Assembly: GCA_020027965.1 (NCBI GenBank)
Contig: JAHRHE010000025.1
Coordinates: 1-33,035, forward strand
Source: Nitrospirota bacterium
Lineage (GTDB): Bacteria; Nitrospirota; Nitrospiria; Nitrospirales; Nitrospiraceae
DNA length: 33,035 nt
Direction of reading: 5' to 3'
A program made the position numbers and the translations under genes. Below are positions 25,283-32,119 of this stretch, piece after piece. The notes below the pieces were generated by a model. That model searched no databases. It saw only the letters and a list, made by a program, of their open reading frames with translations, and had not been told where the DNA came from. Within the stretch, counting starts at the first letter, position 1. Each line of letters begins with the position of its first letter.

Positions 25283-25903
25283 TCAGCTTAGTCCTTTGCC
25301 GCTGCTCGAGCCTGAGCGTTTCTTGTCTTTGCCTGTCCTCTGCCGCAGGACGGCAAACGGGCTGCTGAGTCCGGTGTCCGCGCAGCCGCAGTCGCGCTCG
25401 TTGCGATCCTGCCCGCACACAGGGCAGAGGCCTCGACAGTCCGCGCGGCAGAGCGGCTGCATCGGGGTCCCCAGAATGATCTGTTCGCGCAGCATCCCGG
25501 CCAGGTCGATCTGGTCGCCGTCCAGCGTGTACACGGCGTCCTCGTCCCCCTCGCCTTCTTCCTCGATCGCCGCCGGCTGCGGCTCGCGGCCGGCAGGCCT
25601 CGACCGGACGGCCCTTGGAGGCTCGTGGCTCCCGGCGGCCGGACGATAGACGGCTTCGAACGGGAGCTCCACCGCGTCCTCATACTCCTTCAGGCAGCGG
25701 ACACACTGTCTGAGCGCGGTCCCGACGAGGACGCCGATGACGTTCACCTGCCGGCCGACCTTGTCCACGTCGATCGAGAGGGAGAACCCGTCTTGGAACA
25801 CTCCCTCGGTCGCACTCAGAGTCAGCTCCTCCTGCTGGACCTGGGAGGTCAGGTTGAGCCCCTCTTCAGGGATATCGTCGAGGCGCAGGGTAGGAAGCGA
25901 CAT
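25283..25903 (-). CDS. yceD: YceD/DUF177 family protein (23S rRNA accumulation)
   Basis: This 206-residue protein belongs to the family found next to rpmF that affects 23S rRNA levels in bacteria and plastids. It shows RQCVRCLKEYEDAVELPFEAVY in the middle, DLAGMLREQIILGTPMQPLC, and the C-terminal Cys-rich GLCPVCGQDRNERDCGC. A variable acidic and Pro/Ala-rich linker lies between. The C terminus ends in a Lys/Ser-rich tail. The name is by family position; activity has not been shown here. Confidence 0.9.
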   Translation of the reverse strand: MSLPTLRLDDIPEEGLNLTSQVQQEELTLSATEGVFQDGFSLSIDVDKVGRQVNVIGVLVGTALRQCVRCLKEYEDAVELPFEAVYRPAAGSHEPPRAVRSRPAGREPQPAAIEEEGEGDEDAVYTLDGDQIDLAGMLREQIILGTPMQPLCRADCRGLCPVCGQDRNERDCGCADTGLSSPFAVLRQRTGKDKKRSGSSSGKGLS

Positions 25904-25994
25904 GGCCTCACATCCTCGGCGAAGTCGTTCACGGTTCTATACACGGAAGCCCCTGCCAAGTCAAACCGATGCCGCTGGTCCCACACGCGCACCT

Positions 25995-26222
25995 TCAATG
26001 CTCTTCCGAAAACGCCAGCATCGCAATAGTCCTCGCACGCTTAATGGCAATGGTCAGTTCCCGCTGATGGCGCATGCAGTTTCCAGAAATCCGACGCGGA
26101 ACGATGCGGCCCCGCTCCGTGAGAAAGTTCCTGAGAAGACCGACGTCCTTGAAGTCGATCGGCATCGATTCTTGGCAGAACCGACAGACGCGTCGTCGTT
26201 GAAATAACCGTCCTCGCTCCAC
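25995..26222 (-). CDS. rpsR: 30S ribosomal protein S18
   Basis: This 75-residue protein has the S18 core [27 protein letters not shown]...[18 protein letters not shown]. It has a zinc-type site: C13-x2-C16 and C49-x2-H52. The start is a GTG at 26222 behind GGAGGAG. It follows ssb in the rpsF-ssb-rpsR order. Confidence 0.96.
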   Translation of the reverse strand: MERGRLFQRRRVCRFCQESMPIDFKDVGLLRNFLTERGRIVPRRISGNCMRHQRELTIAIKRARTIAMLAFSEEH

Positions 26223-26261
26223 TCTGCTCCTCCATTCGTGTCATTCAGCCATGACCGCCGG

Positions 26262-26657
26262 TTACGACCGCGGTTCTTCGATCTCCTCCTCGGGTTCGGC
26301 TGGATGGCCGCTCTCCATGCCTGAGTCTTGCCGCTTGGGCAGGAAGGTGACGGTCTGCGCGACCACCTCGTGCTTGCTGCGCTTCTGACCGTCTTCCGTT
26401 TCCCAGCGACGCTGCTGAAGCCGCCCGTCGATAATCACGCCGTTGCCCTTGCTAAGGTACTGCCCGCAATGTTCCGCCTGCTTCCCGAACACCACGATGT
26501 CGACGAAGCAGACCTCTTCCTTCAACTCCTCCCCCTGGCGGAAACGCCGGTTGACCGCCAACCCAAAGCTGGTCACCGGCGTGCCGTTCGGCGTGTAACG
26601 GAGCTCAGGATTCTTGGTGAGGTTTCCGACTAGGATGACCTTATTGAACCCTGCCAC
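26262..26657 (-). CDS. ssb: Single-stranded DNA-binding protein
   Basis: SSB coats single-stranded DNA in replication and repair. The 131-residue protein has a normal OB fold (NKVILVGNLTKNPELRYTPNGTPVTSFGLAVNR, then VDIVVFGKQAEHCGQYLSKGNGVIIDGRLQ). The C terminus is short and acidic (EPEEEIEEPRS) and lacks the usual D-D-D-I-P-F tip that recruits partner proteins. It overlaps rpsF by 17 nt. Confidence 0.95.
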   Translation of the reverse strand: MAGFNKVILVGNLTKNPELRYTPNGTPVTSFGLAVNRRFRQGEELKEEVCFVDIVVFGKQAEHCGQYLSKGNGVIIDGRLQQRRWETEDGQKRSKHEVVAQTVTFLPKRQDSGMESGHPAEPEEEIEEPRS

Positions 26658-26985
26658 GGTAAGACTCCTTGGGCTCGGCCGCCGGCCTCTGAACAGCCTC
26701 CTGCTCGAGCCGAACCGTCAGAAACTTGATCACGGAGTCCTCCAGACGGTAGGACCGTTCGAGGTCGCTGACGACGCCTCCATCGGACTTGAAATGCAAG
26801 TAGATGAAGGTGCCTTTGCGCTCCCGCTTGACCTCATAGGCGAGCTTCTTCTTGCCCCAGTTCTCGGACTTCAGGACGGTGGCGCCGGACTTTTCCACCA
26901 CGCCCTTCATCTTCTCGATGATTTTCTGGGTGTCTTCGTCCGTCAGGGAGGGGCGAACGACAAAGATAGACTCGTAGAATGGCAT
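26641..26985 (-). CDS. rpsF: 30S ribosomal protein S6
   Basis: This 114-residue protein matches S6: YESIFVVRPSLTDEDTQKIIEKMKGVVEKSGATVLKSENWGKKKLAYEVKRERKGTF in order, with a variable C-terminal tail. The ATG at 26985 has a strong GAGGAGGT site. It is first in rpsF-ssb-rpsR; S6 pairs with S18 on the 30S platform. Confidence 0.97.
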   Translation of the reverse strand: MPFYESIFVVRPSLTDEDTQKIIEKMKGVVEKSGATVLKSENWGKKKLAYEVKRERKGTFIYLHFKSDGGVVSDLERSYRLEDSVIKFLTVRLEQEAVQRPAAEPKESYRGRVQ

Positions 26986-27060
26986 ACGGAAGACCTCCTC
27001 ATAGACAATGGCCCCAGGACTTGGCCTGGAGCGAGGTGGACAGACCTTCGCGAAGCGTGG

Positions 27061-27090
27061 ACCCTACCACAGCCCCGGATGAGCTGTCAA
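27061..27090 (-). promoter_or_regulatory. Candidate sigma-70 promoter of rpsF-ssb-rpsR
   Basis: On the minus strand TTGACA (27090-27085), an 18-nt spacer, and TAGGGT (27066-27061). The leader would be about 70 nt and contains a CCAGG/CCTGG hairpin that may relate to S6:S18 autoregulation, though the known leader motif was not identified. Confidence 0.45.
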
Positions 27091-27113
27091 ATTCCAATGA
27101 GTTGACTCGGCCC

Positions 27114-27151
27114 AGCGGGCGCGGCCTCGTCCCAAGCAGGCCGCGCCCGCT
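27114..27151 (+). repeat. 14-bp hairpin, repeat element copy A
   Basis: AGCGGGCGCGGCCT (27114-27127) pairs perfectly with AGGCCGCGCCCGCT (27138-27151). The same hairpin, with base changes that keep pairing through wobbles, recurs at 28154-28189. After both comes a TTGGGTTG box, a variable stretch of about 20 nt, and a CGGGGCG start. In copy A what follows is degraded. Confidence 0.8.
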
Positions 27152-27226
27152 CACCTCTCCACCCTTGGGTTGTACGGCGAGAATGCAAGAGTCGCCGGGG
27201 CGGTGGGCGGTCAGCTCCAATGCCTT

Positions 27227-27934
27227 GCTAGGCCGCAACGTCCAGCAATCTAGGGGGCCCGGGTGCGACTTTGCTGAACGAGCTCGAGCTCTTCCAGCAC
27301 CTCGGTGAGCGACTCCGCAGCGTGTCCGTCGCGCCACCAGGGTGAGCCCAGTGCGTGGAGCCGCGTAGACATCGACTGTGGGTCGCGCAACCCATAGTTT
27401 CGAAGCTCGAAGAGCATGTGGTCGACTCGATCAAGGAATTGGTCGCTGTCCAACGGACGTGGAGCTGAAAGCGCCGAAAGGATCTGCTCGACCCTTGCCG
27501 GGTCCGGAGAAGGTGGGCGGAGGACAACCTCAAGCGTTGGCTCCAGTTCGATGCCAGCGACCGGGATCACCCGCCGGAACAGGATCTCGGGCGAGGAAGA
27601 CCGTGGGTCATAGGTATAGACGAGGAGAGTGAGCTTGCCGTTCTTGACCGAGTACTCGATCGGTGGCTTGGCCTCGGACGAGTCGATGATCTCCCGGGAT
27701 CCATGGTTCTGGTTGCCGCGATAGAAAGTGATGCCAGAGGCGCGCCAGCGATCTCCGCCGACCTTGCGCGGCTCGTTGCCGTAGGAACAGGCGAAGATCT
27801 CCGAATCACCAGCCCTCCACGAGTGAGTGAGGCTCCCGTGCTCGCAGCGGGAAGAAGTGTTGGCGGTCGCCACGAGCGAGGTGGCAGCGAGGAGCGCGGC
27901 GATAAGGACGGCGTACCTCAAGTTGCGGCCTAAC
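27227..27934 (-). mobile_element. Possible integron-like gene cassette
   Basis: A perfect 11-bp inverted repeat (TAGGCCGCAAC at 27229-27239, GTTGCGGCCTA at 27922-27932) frames one gene. On the minus strand GTTAGGC (27934-27928) lies 6 nt before the start codon, as in cassettes. After the stop, GCCTAGC-AAGGCATTGGAGCTGAC resembles the left arm of an attC site, with GAGTTGAC (27099-27106) pairing with GTCAGCTC (27210-27217). The distal core box is not convincing, and no integrase is present. Confidence 0.4.
27250..27921 (-). CDS. Exported hypothetical protein, cassette-like gene
   Basis: The 223-residue protein has a signal peptide (MRYAVLIAALLAATSLVATA|N), then a C-x20-C pair and a mostly beta domain (IEYSVKNGKLTLLVYTYDP), ending in a helical region with WWRDGHAAESLTEVLEELELVQQ. 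I recognise no family. The start is the TTG at 27921; an in-frame stop lies just upstream and no ribosome site is evident. It is framed by an 11-bp inverted repeat and by two related repeat elements, so it is likely acquired. Confidence 0.55.
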   Translation of the reverse strand: MRYAVLIAALLAATSLVATANTSSRCEHGSLTHSWRAGDSEIFACSYGNEPRKVGGDRWRASGITFYRGNQNHGSREIIDSSEAKPPIEYSVKNGKLTLLVYTYDPRSSSPEILFRRVIPVAGIELEPTLEVVLRPPSPDPARVEQILSALSAPRPLDSDQFLDRVDHMLFELRNYGLRDPQSMSTRLHALGSPWWRDGHAAESLTEVLEELELVQQSRTRAP

Positions 27935-28153
27935 TATGAGTATGCTGACTGGGATAGCACGTAAATGCGGGCTGCAAACTGCTAGGTGATTCTCCGCTGG
28001 GTTCGCTCACTTGTCAATGATTTCCACAGCTCACGGCCGGCGCGATATTCCGATCGGTATAGCTCCGTTATAGCTGCGAGGGGTTGAGCGCAGGAGTGGC
28101 GAACGAGCGGCGAAAACGTATCGGACAGGATGCAGGCTAAGGAAGCCAACCGA

Positions 28154-28189
28154 GCGGGCGCGGCCTCGTCCCGAGCGGGTCGCGCCCGC
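28154..28189 (+). repeat. Hairpin repeat copy B, upstream of structured RNA copy 2
   Basis: GCGGGCGCG (28154-28162) pairs with CGCGCCCGC (28181-28189), extended by G-U, C-G, C-G and U-G pairs. The wobbles suit transcription of the plus strand. It is homologous to 27114-27151. The 523-base gap here otherwise holds 27935-28140, in which I see nothing definite. Confidence 0.75.
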
Positions 28190-28228
28190 CACTCTCCCCG
28201 CTTTGGGTTGGGCCGTGTGCGAACCCGG

Positions 28229-28435
28229 CGGGGCGATGGCGACAGCGACCTTACGGCCTTGCCGTGCTGATGTGCGTAGCCGCGAAGCGTGCGAGGCCCG
28301 AACGTCCTTGCCTGTCGGAACAGGCGAGGACGGATCGGAGAACCCCCGCCTTGCGGGGGATGGGGGGGGCGCAGCCGCTTCGCAGGTAGCTACAGCAGCT
28401 AGGCAGGGACGTGCAGAGCGGGAGCCATCGCCCCG
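28229..28435 (+). ncRNA. Structured RNA element, copy 2 (HEARO/omega-RNA-like?)
   Basis: The 207-nt element is closed by a 12-bp stem (28229-28240 with 28424-28435). Hairpins are ACGGC-CTT-GCCGT at 28253-28265, 28304-28331 (12-nt arms with a U-G wobble) and 28343-28359 (CCCCCGC/GCGGGGG). It shares four blocks with copy 1, including the identical GGTAGCTACAGCAGCTAGGC at 28385-28404. The stems have other sequences at the same places. It ends 9 nt from the ychF stop on the opposite strand. The family name is a hypothesis. Confidence 0.7.
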
Positions 28436-28444
28436 GCGGTGAGT

Positions 28445-29463
28445 TCAGACATTGAATCGAAAATAGACCACATCGCCTTCTTTGATGATATAGTCCCTTC
28501 CCTCCAGCCGGAACAACCCTTTCTCGCGCACCTTGGCCTCCGACCCGCAGGCGATCAGATCGTCGTAGGCGTATACCTCCGCTCTGATAAAGCCGCGCTC
28601 CATGTCGGAATGGATCTTCCCGGCCTGAGGTGCAGCAAATCATAGGCGGCCCTCGTCAGCCGGACCAGCCCCGACTCGGTGAGGCCGGCTTCCTTCATGA
28701 ACTCCGCGCGATCCTCGGCGGGCAAGGTCGAGAGTTCCGCCTCCAACTGTCCATAGAGGATTACCAGCCTGGCTCCTCTCTTGACGGCCAACTCCTTGAC
28801 CGTTCGCACGAGGGGATCGCCCTCACCGGCTCCTTCAGCGGCGTTGGCGATAAACAGCACCGGCTTGGCCGAGAGCAACTGGCACTCGTTCAAGAACGCG
28901 TGCTCTTCCGGCGAGAATGGCTGGCCGCCGAGCCATTCGCCCTTGTTCAGCAGATCGATGAACTTCTGTACGGCCGCCAGCTCCTTGGCAGCCTTGGTGT
29001 CGCCTGACTTGACCTTCTTTTCGACCCGCTGCTTCCGGCGGTCCAGAGTCTCCAGGTCCGCCAGCATCAGCTCGGTCTCGATCGTCTCGATGTCGCGCAG
29101 CGGGTTCACGCCGCCGCCCACATGCACCACGTCGGGATCCTGGAAGCAGCGGACGATATGCATCAGGGCGTCCACTTCACGAATCTGCGACAGGAACTGG
29201 TTGCCGAGGCCTTCCCCCTTGCTTGCCCCTTCCACCAGACCGGCAATGTCTCTGACTTCCAGGGTGCTGGGCGTCATCTTTTTCGAGCGGAAGATGTCAA
29301 CCAGCTTGTTGAGGCGCGGGTCAGGCATCGGGGCGATCCCGACATTGGTCTCCACCGTGGAGAAGGGATAATTCGCGGCCACCGCGCCGGCGCCGACCAG
29401 CGCGTTGAACACCGTCGTCTTCCCAACGTTCGGGAGCCCGATCATGCCGCAACAGAGTCCCAT
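28445..29463 (-). pseudogene. ychF: Redox-regulated ATPase/GTPase YchF, internal deletion with frameshift
   Basis: YchF is an Obg-like ribosome-associated ATPase of about 363 residues. From the ATG at 29463 the G domain is intact: GLPNVGKTT, NYPFSTVETNVG, DIAGLVEGASKGEGLGNQFL, coiled coil, and the FIANA stretch. After AYDLLHL the frame goes to an unrelated tail and stops at 28555. The real C terminus continues in another frame ([22 protein letters not shown]...[14 protein letters not shown]...YFRFNV) to the TGA at 28445-28447. About 25 residues of the TGS domain (usually containing TYFT..G..E.RAWT) are missing at about 28625-28630. This may be a real mutation or an assembly error. Confidence 0.85.
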
Positions 29464-29470
29464 AACTACC

Positions 29471-29537
29471 GTGACACGTGATGCGTGACGCGTGATGAAT
29501 CCAGCCTTCGCGTCACCTGTCACCCGTCACTCGTCAC
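29471..29537. repeat. GTGACG-type dyad repeat between ychF and pth
   Basis: GTGACACGTGATGCGTGACG on one side and CGCGTCAC...CGTCAC words on the other form an imperfect palindrome (8-bp core GTGACGCG/CGCGTCAC at 29485-29492 and 29509-29516). It runs into the pth stop codon and resembles the repeat at 22815-22910. Confidence 0.6.
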
Positions 29538-30114
29538 CCTCTTCCTTTTCCTTGTCTCGCACGTTAAACCGATTCATCGCCGCCGCCACGCCCTCGACCA
29601 CCAGGCACTCCAACGCGAGCACGGCCTGCTCCACCGTCGAGTCCACCAGCGCGCGTTCTTCCGGTAAGAATGGTGCGAGGACGTACGCGGCGCTGTCTTG
29701 GCCCGGCGCGGGGCGCCCGACCCCGATCTTCAGCCGGCAGAACTGGCTGGACTCCAAGGCGGTGAGAATCGAGAGGACCCCGTTGTGGCCACCGGACCCG
29801 CCGCGGCGTTTGATTCGAAGGCGACCCAGCGCAAGGTCCAGATCATCATGGACCACGACAAGGACTTGGGGGGAGAGCGTCAACTCTTCCAAGAGGCCCT
29901 TGACCACCAGGCCTGCCTGGTTCATCCACGTTAGCCGCGAGGCCAGCGCCACTTCGTCAGATCCAACACGCCCGCGACGATACGGTGCGGGGCCGGCCGG
30001 CCCAAGAGCCATCCCCCACCGGGAGGCCGCTGCCTCAACAACCCGGGCCCCGATATTGTGGCGGGTGAGGGTGTAGCGTTCCCCCGGATTGCCGAGCCCA
30101 ACGATCAGACGCAA
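29527..30114 (-). CDS. pth: Peptidyl-tRNA hydrolase
   Basis: Pth frees tRNA from peptidyl-tRNA released by stalled ribosomes. The 195-residue protein shows LIVGLGNPGERYTLTRHNIG with Asn9 and the catalytic His19, VVHDDLDLALGRLRIKRRGGSGGHNG, and RLKIGVGRP. The length is normal. It follows rplY by 2 nt, the usual order, and its 3' end is in an intergenic repeat. Confidence 0.96.
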   Translation of the reverse strand: MRLIVGLGNPGERYTLTRHNIGARVVEAAASRWGMALGPAGPAPYRRGRVGSDEVALASRLTWMNQAGLVVKGLLEELTLSPQVLVVVHDDLDLALGRLRIKRRGGSGGHNGVLSILTALESSQFCRLKIGVGRPAPGQDSAAYVLAPFLPEERALVDSTVEQAVLALECLVVEGVAAAMNRFNVRDKEKEEGDE

Positions 30115-30116
30115 GG

Positions 30117-30956
30117 TTACTTCTTCTTCTCCTCCTTGGCTTCCTTCTTCTCAGCCTTGGCTTCCTTCTTCTCAGGTTTGGGCTCCTTGCCTTCCTTCTT
30201 CTCGCCCTTCTGCTCTGCCTTTGCCTCTCCTTTTGCCTCCGCCTTCGGTTCGCCCGGCACGGCGACCTTCTCTCCCGCTGCCGCCGCCGCGGCTGCTTCC
30301 TCCGGGGTCAATTCTTTGCCCTTCCCGATGACTTCGGGTTCCTTGCCTTCCTCAGTCACCGCGCTGCTGGTCAGCAAGGCTTCCAGTTTCGCCTCGGACA
30401 TCGGGGCGGCGACGCTCACCACCATGCGGTCGGCGTCCTCCAGCAGCTTGACCCCCTCGATCGGCCTGAGGTCGCGGACGTGAATACCCTGATTGATCTG
30501 CAACTGAGATGCGTCGACCTCGATGCGTTCGGGAATGGCAGCGGGCAGGCACTCGATCTGCAGCTCTCGAAGATTGTGGTGAACCACGCCGCCCTCCTTG
30601 ACCCCGAGGGGCATCCCGCCCACCACGCTGACCGGCACCTTGACCCGGATCGCCTTGTCCAGCGACACCTCAAACAGGTCCGCATGCAAGAGGTCTCCGG
30701 TGACCGGGTCCACCTGATAATCGCGGAGGAGCGCGGTCCGGACGCGCTTCGAGGTCGCGCCGGCAATGGTCAGGGTAATCAGCGCCGTACTCGCGGCATG
30801 AGCGCGCAGGATCGTGACATTGGCAGGATCGAGGGTCAGGTGAAGGCATTCCCCCAGGCCATACAGCACCGCCGGGATTCTGCCGCTTCGCCTGAGTTGG
30901 CGGGCGACCCCCTTCCCCACCGACTCCCGAACTTCCGCGGTCATGTCAAACTTCAT
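30117..30956 (-). CDS. rplY: 50S ribosomal protein L25 (long CTC form)
   Basis: The 279-residue protein is the long (TL5/CTC) form, which binds 5S rRNA. The N-terminal L25 domain is visible (RESVGKGVARQLRRSGRIPAVLYG, DPVTGDLLHADLFEV), followed by the C-terminal beta domain (VPVSVVGGMPLGVKEGGVVHHNLRELQIECLP). An alanine linker leads to a low-complexity Lys/Glu/Ala tail of about 45 residues. The tail is an unusual length and its DNA is repetitive. It lies between prs and pth. Confidence 0.93.
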   Translation of the reverse strand: MKFDMTAEVRESVGKGVARQLRRSGRIPAVLYGLGECLHLTLDPANVTILRAHAASTALITLTIAGATSKRVRTALLRDYQVDPVTGDLLHADLFEVSLDKAIRVKVPVSVVGGMPLGVKEGGVVHHNLRELQIECLPAAIPERIEVDASQLQINQGIHVRDLRPIEGVKLLEDADRMVVSVAAPMSEAKLEALLTSSAVTEEGKEPEVIGKGKELTPEEAAAAAAAGEKVAVPGEPKAEAKGEAKAEQKGEKKEGKEPKPEKKEAKAEKKEAKEEKKK

Positions 30957-30973
30957 ACTCTCCCCTCATAATA

Positions 30974-31046
30974 CGCGAATAGCGACCAGCGGGTAGCCCT
31001 CACCTCGGAACCTCTCCGGCTTGCTACCAGCCACTCGCTATTCGCG
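30974..31046. repeat. Intergenic palindrome between prs and rplY
   Basis: CGCGAATAGCGA (30974-30985) and TCGCTATTCGCG (31035-31046) form a perfect 12-bp stem, with a GGTAGC/GCTACC pair inside. Confidence 0.7.
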
Positions 31047-31053
31047 CTCGACA

Positions 31054-31995
31054 CTAGGCGAACAGTGAACTGACGGACTCTTCCTCGTGGATCCTCGTGA
31101 TGGCCTCGCCCAGGAGCGGCGCCACGGAAAGCACCCGAAGCTTGGGACAGCGTTGTTCTTTCCCATTGAGCGGGATCGTGTTGGTCACCACCACCTCAGT
31201 GAGACAGGAATTCTGGAGCCGCTCGAGTGCCGGCCCGGACAGGACGGGATGCGTACACCCTGCCCAGACGATGCGCGCGCCCTGGTCTGCGCACGCTTGC
31301 GCTCCCTGGACGATGGTCCCGCCCGTGTCGATCATGTCATCCAGCAGCAAGGCGCTGCGGCCCTCCACTTCACCGACGATATTCATGACGTGCGCGTTGT
31401 TGGCGCCTTCCCGTCGTTTGTCGATGATCGCCAGTTGTGCCGACAGGCGCTTTGCGAAGGCACGCGCACGCTCCACCCCGCCGGCATCGGGAGAGACCAC
31501 CACCAGGTCCCGGAACTCCTGCTTGTTGATGTAATCCAGTAGGACGGGCGTCGCGTACAGATGGTCCACCGGGATGTTGAAAAATCCCTGGATCTGTCCG
31601 GCGTGGAGGTCCATCGTGAGGACACGATCAGCCCCGGCTGTGGTGATCAGATCCGCCATCAACTTGGCTGAGATCGGCACCCGAGGCTGATCTTTTCGGT
31701 CCTGACGGGCATAGCCGAAATACGGAATCACGGCCGTGATCCGATAGGCCGAGGAGCGCTTCAGCGCGTCGATCATGATCAGCAATTGCATGATGGACGT
31801 GTTGACGGGATCGCAGCACGATTGCACCAGAAACACGTCTGCGCCGCGCACGTTCTCCTCGATCCGGACGCGGATTTCCCCGTCGCTGAAGCTGGAGACG
31901 GTCGCCTCACCCAGGCTGACCCCCAGATGTCTGCAAATCTCTTTCGCCAGCGCCAGGTTCGCGGTTCCCGAAAAGACCTTGAGTTCCTTGTGCAT
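31054..31995 (-). CDS. prs: Ribose-phosphate pyrophosphokinase
   Basis: Prs makes PRPP for nucleotides, histidine and tryptophan. The 313-residue protein has the N-terminal [37 protein letters not shown], the ATP/metal segment [31 protein letters not shown], and the PRPP loop [14 protein letters not shown]. The length is standard. It lies downstream of ispE and upstream of rplY. Confidence 0.97.
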   Translation of the reverse strand: MHKELKVFSGTANLALAKEICRHLGVSLGEATVSSFSDGEIRVRIEENVRGADVFLVQSCCDPVNTSIMQLLIMIDALKRSSAYRITAVIPYFGYARQDRKDQPRVPISAKLMADLITTAGADRVLTMDLHAGQIQGFFNIPVDHLYATPVLLDYINKQEFRDLVVVSPDAGGVERARAFAKRLSAQLAIIDKRREGANNAHVMNIVGEVEGRSALLLDDMIDTGGTIVQGAQACADQGARIVWAGCTHPVLSGPALERLQNSCLTEVVVTNTIPLNGKEQRCPKLRVLSVAPLLGEAITRIHEEESVSSLFA

Positions 31996-32089
31996 GGCAT
32001 CCTCCGAGAAGCCCGAAGGGCCGGCTTCGGCGCCGCCTCGCGCCCGTTGCCCGCCTCGACCGCGTGTGTGGAGTTCAGCCGAACAATCG

Positions 32090-32119
32090 AGGGTATCGGA
32101 AAGAGCGGTCCCTTGTCAA
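32090..32119 (-). promoter_or_regulatory. Candidate sigma-70 promoter of prs
   Basis: On the minus strand TTGACA (32119-32114), an 18-nt spacer, and TACCCT (32095-32090). The -35 box overlaps the ispE stop codon, so prs could be transcribed apart from ispE with a leader of about 90 nt. Confidence 0.45.

Noticed and set aside
27114-27151. Intrinsic terminator upstream of rpsF
   Set aside because: The stem is strong but no T-run follows on either strand, and the hairpin is a repeat present elsewhere.
27935-28140. A second attC-like site upstream of the cassette-like gene
   Set aside because: A CCTAGC...GTTAGG pairing can be drawn, but the arms pair only partly and no second ORF is present, so it is not claimed.
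31996-32115. Possible tRNA between prs and ispE, where many bacteria have one
   Set aside because: No cloverleaf or T-arm motif was found in the gap; the bases fit the prs leader and promoter instead.
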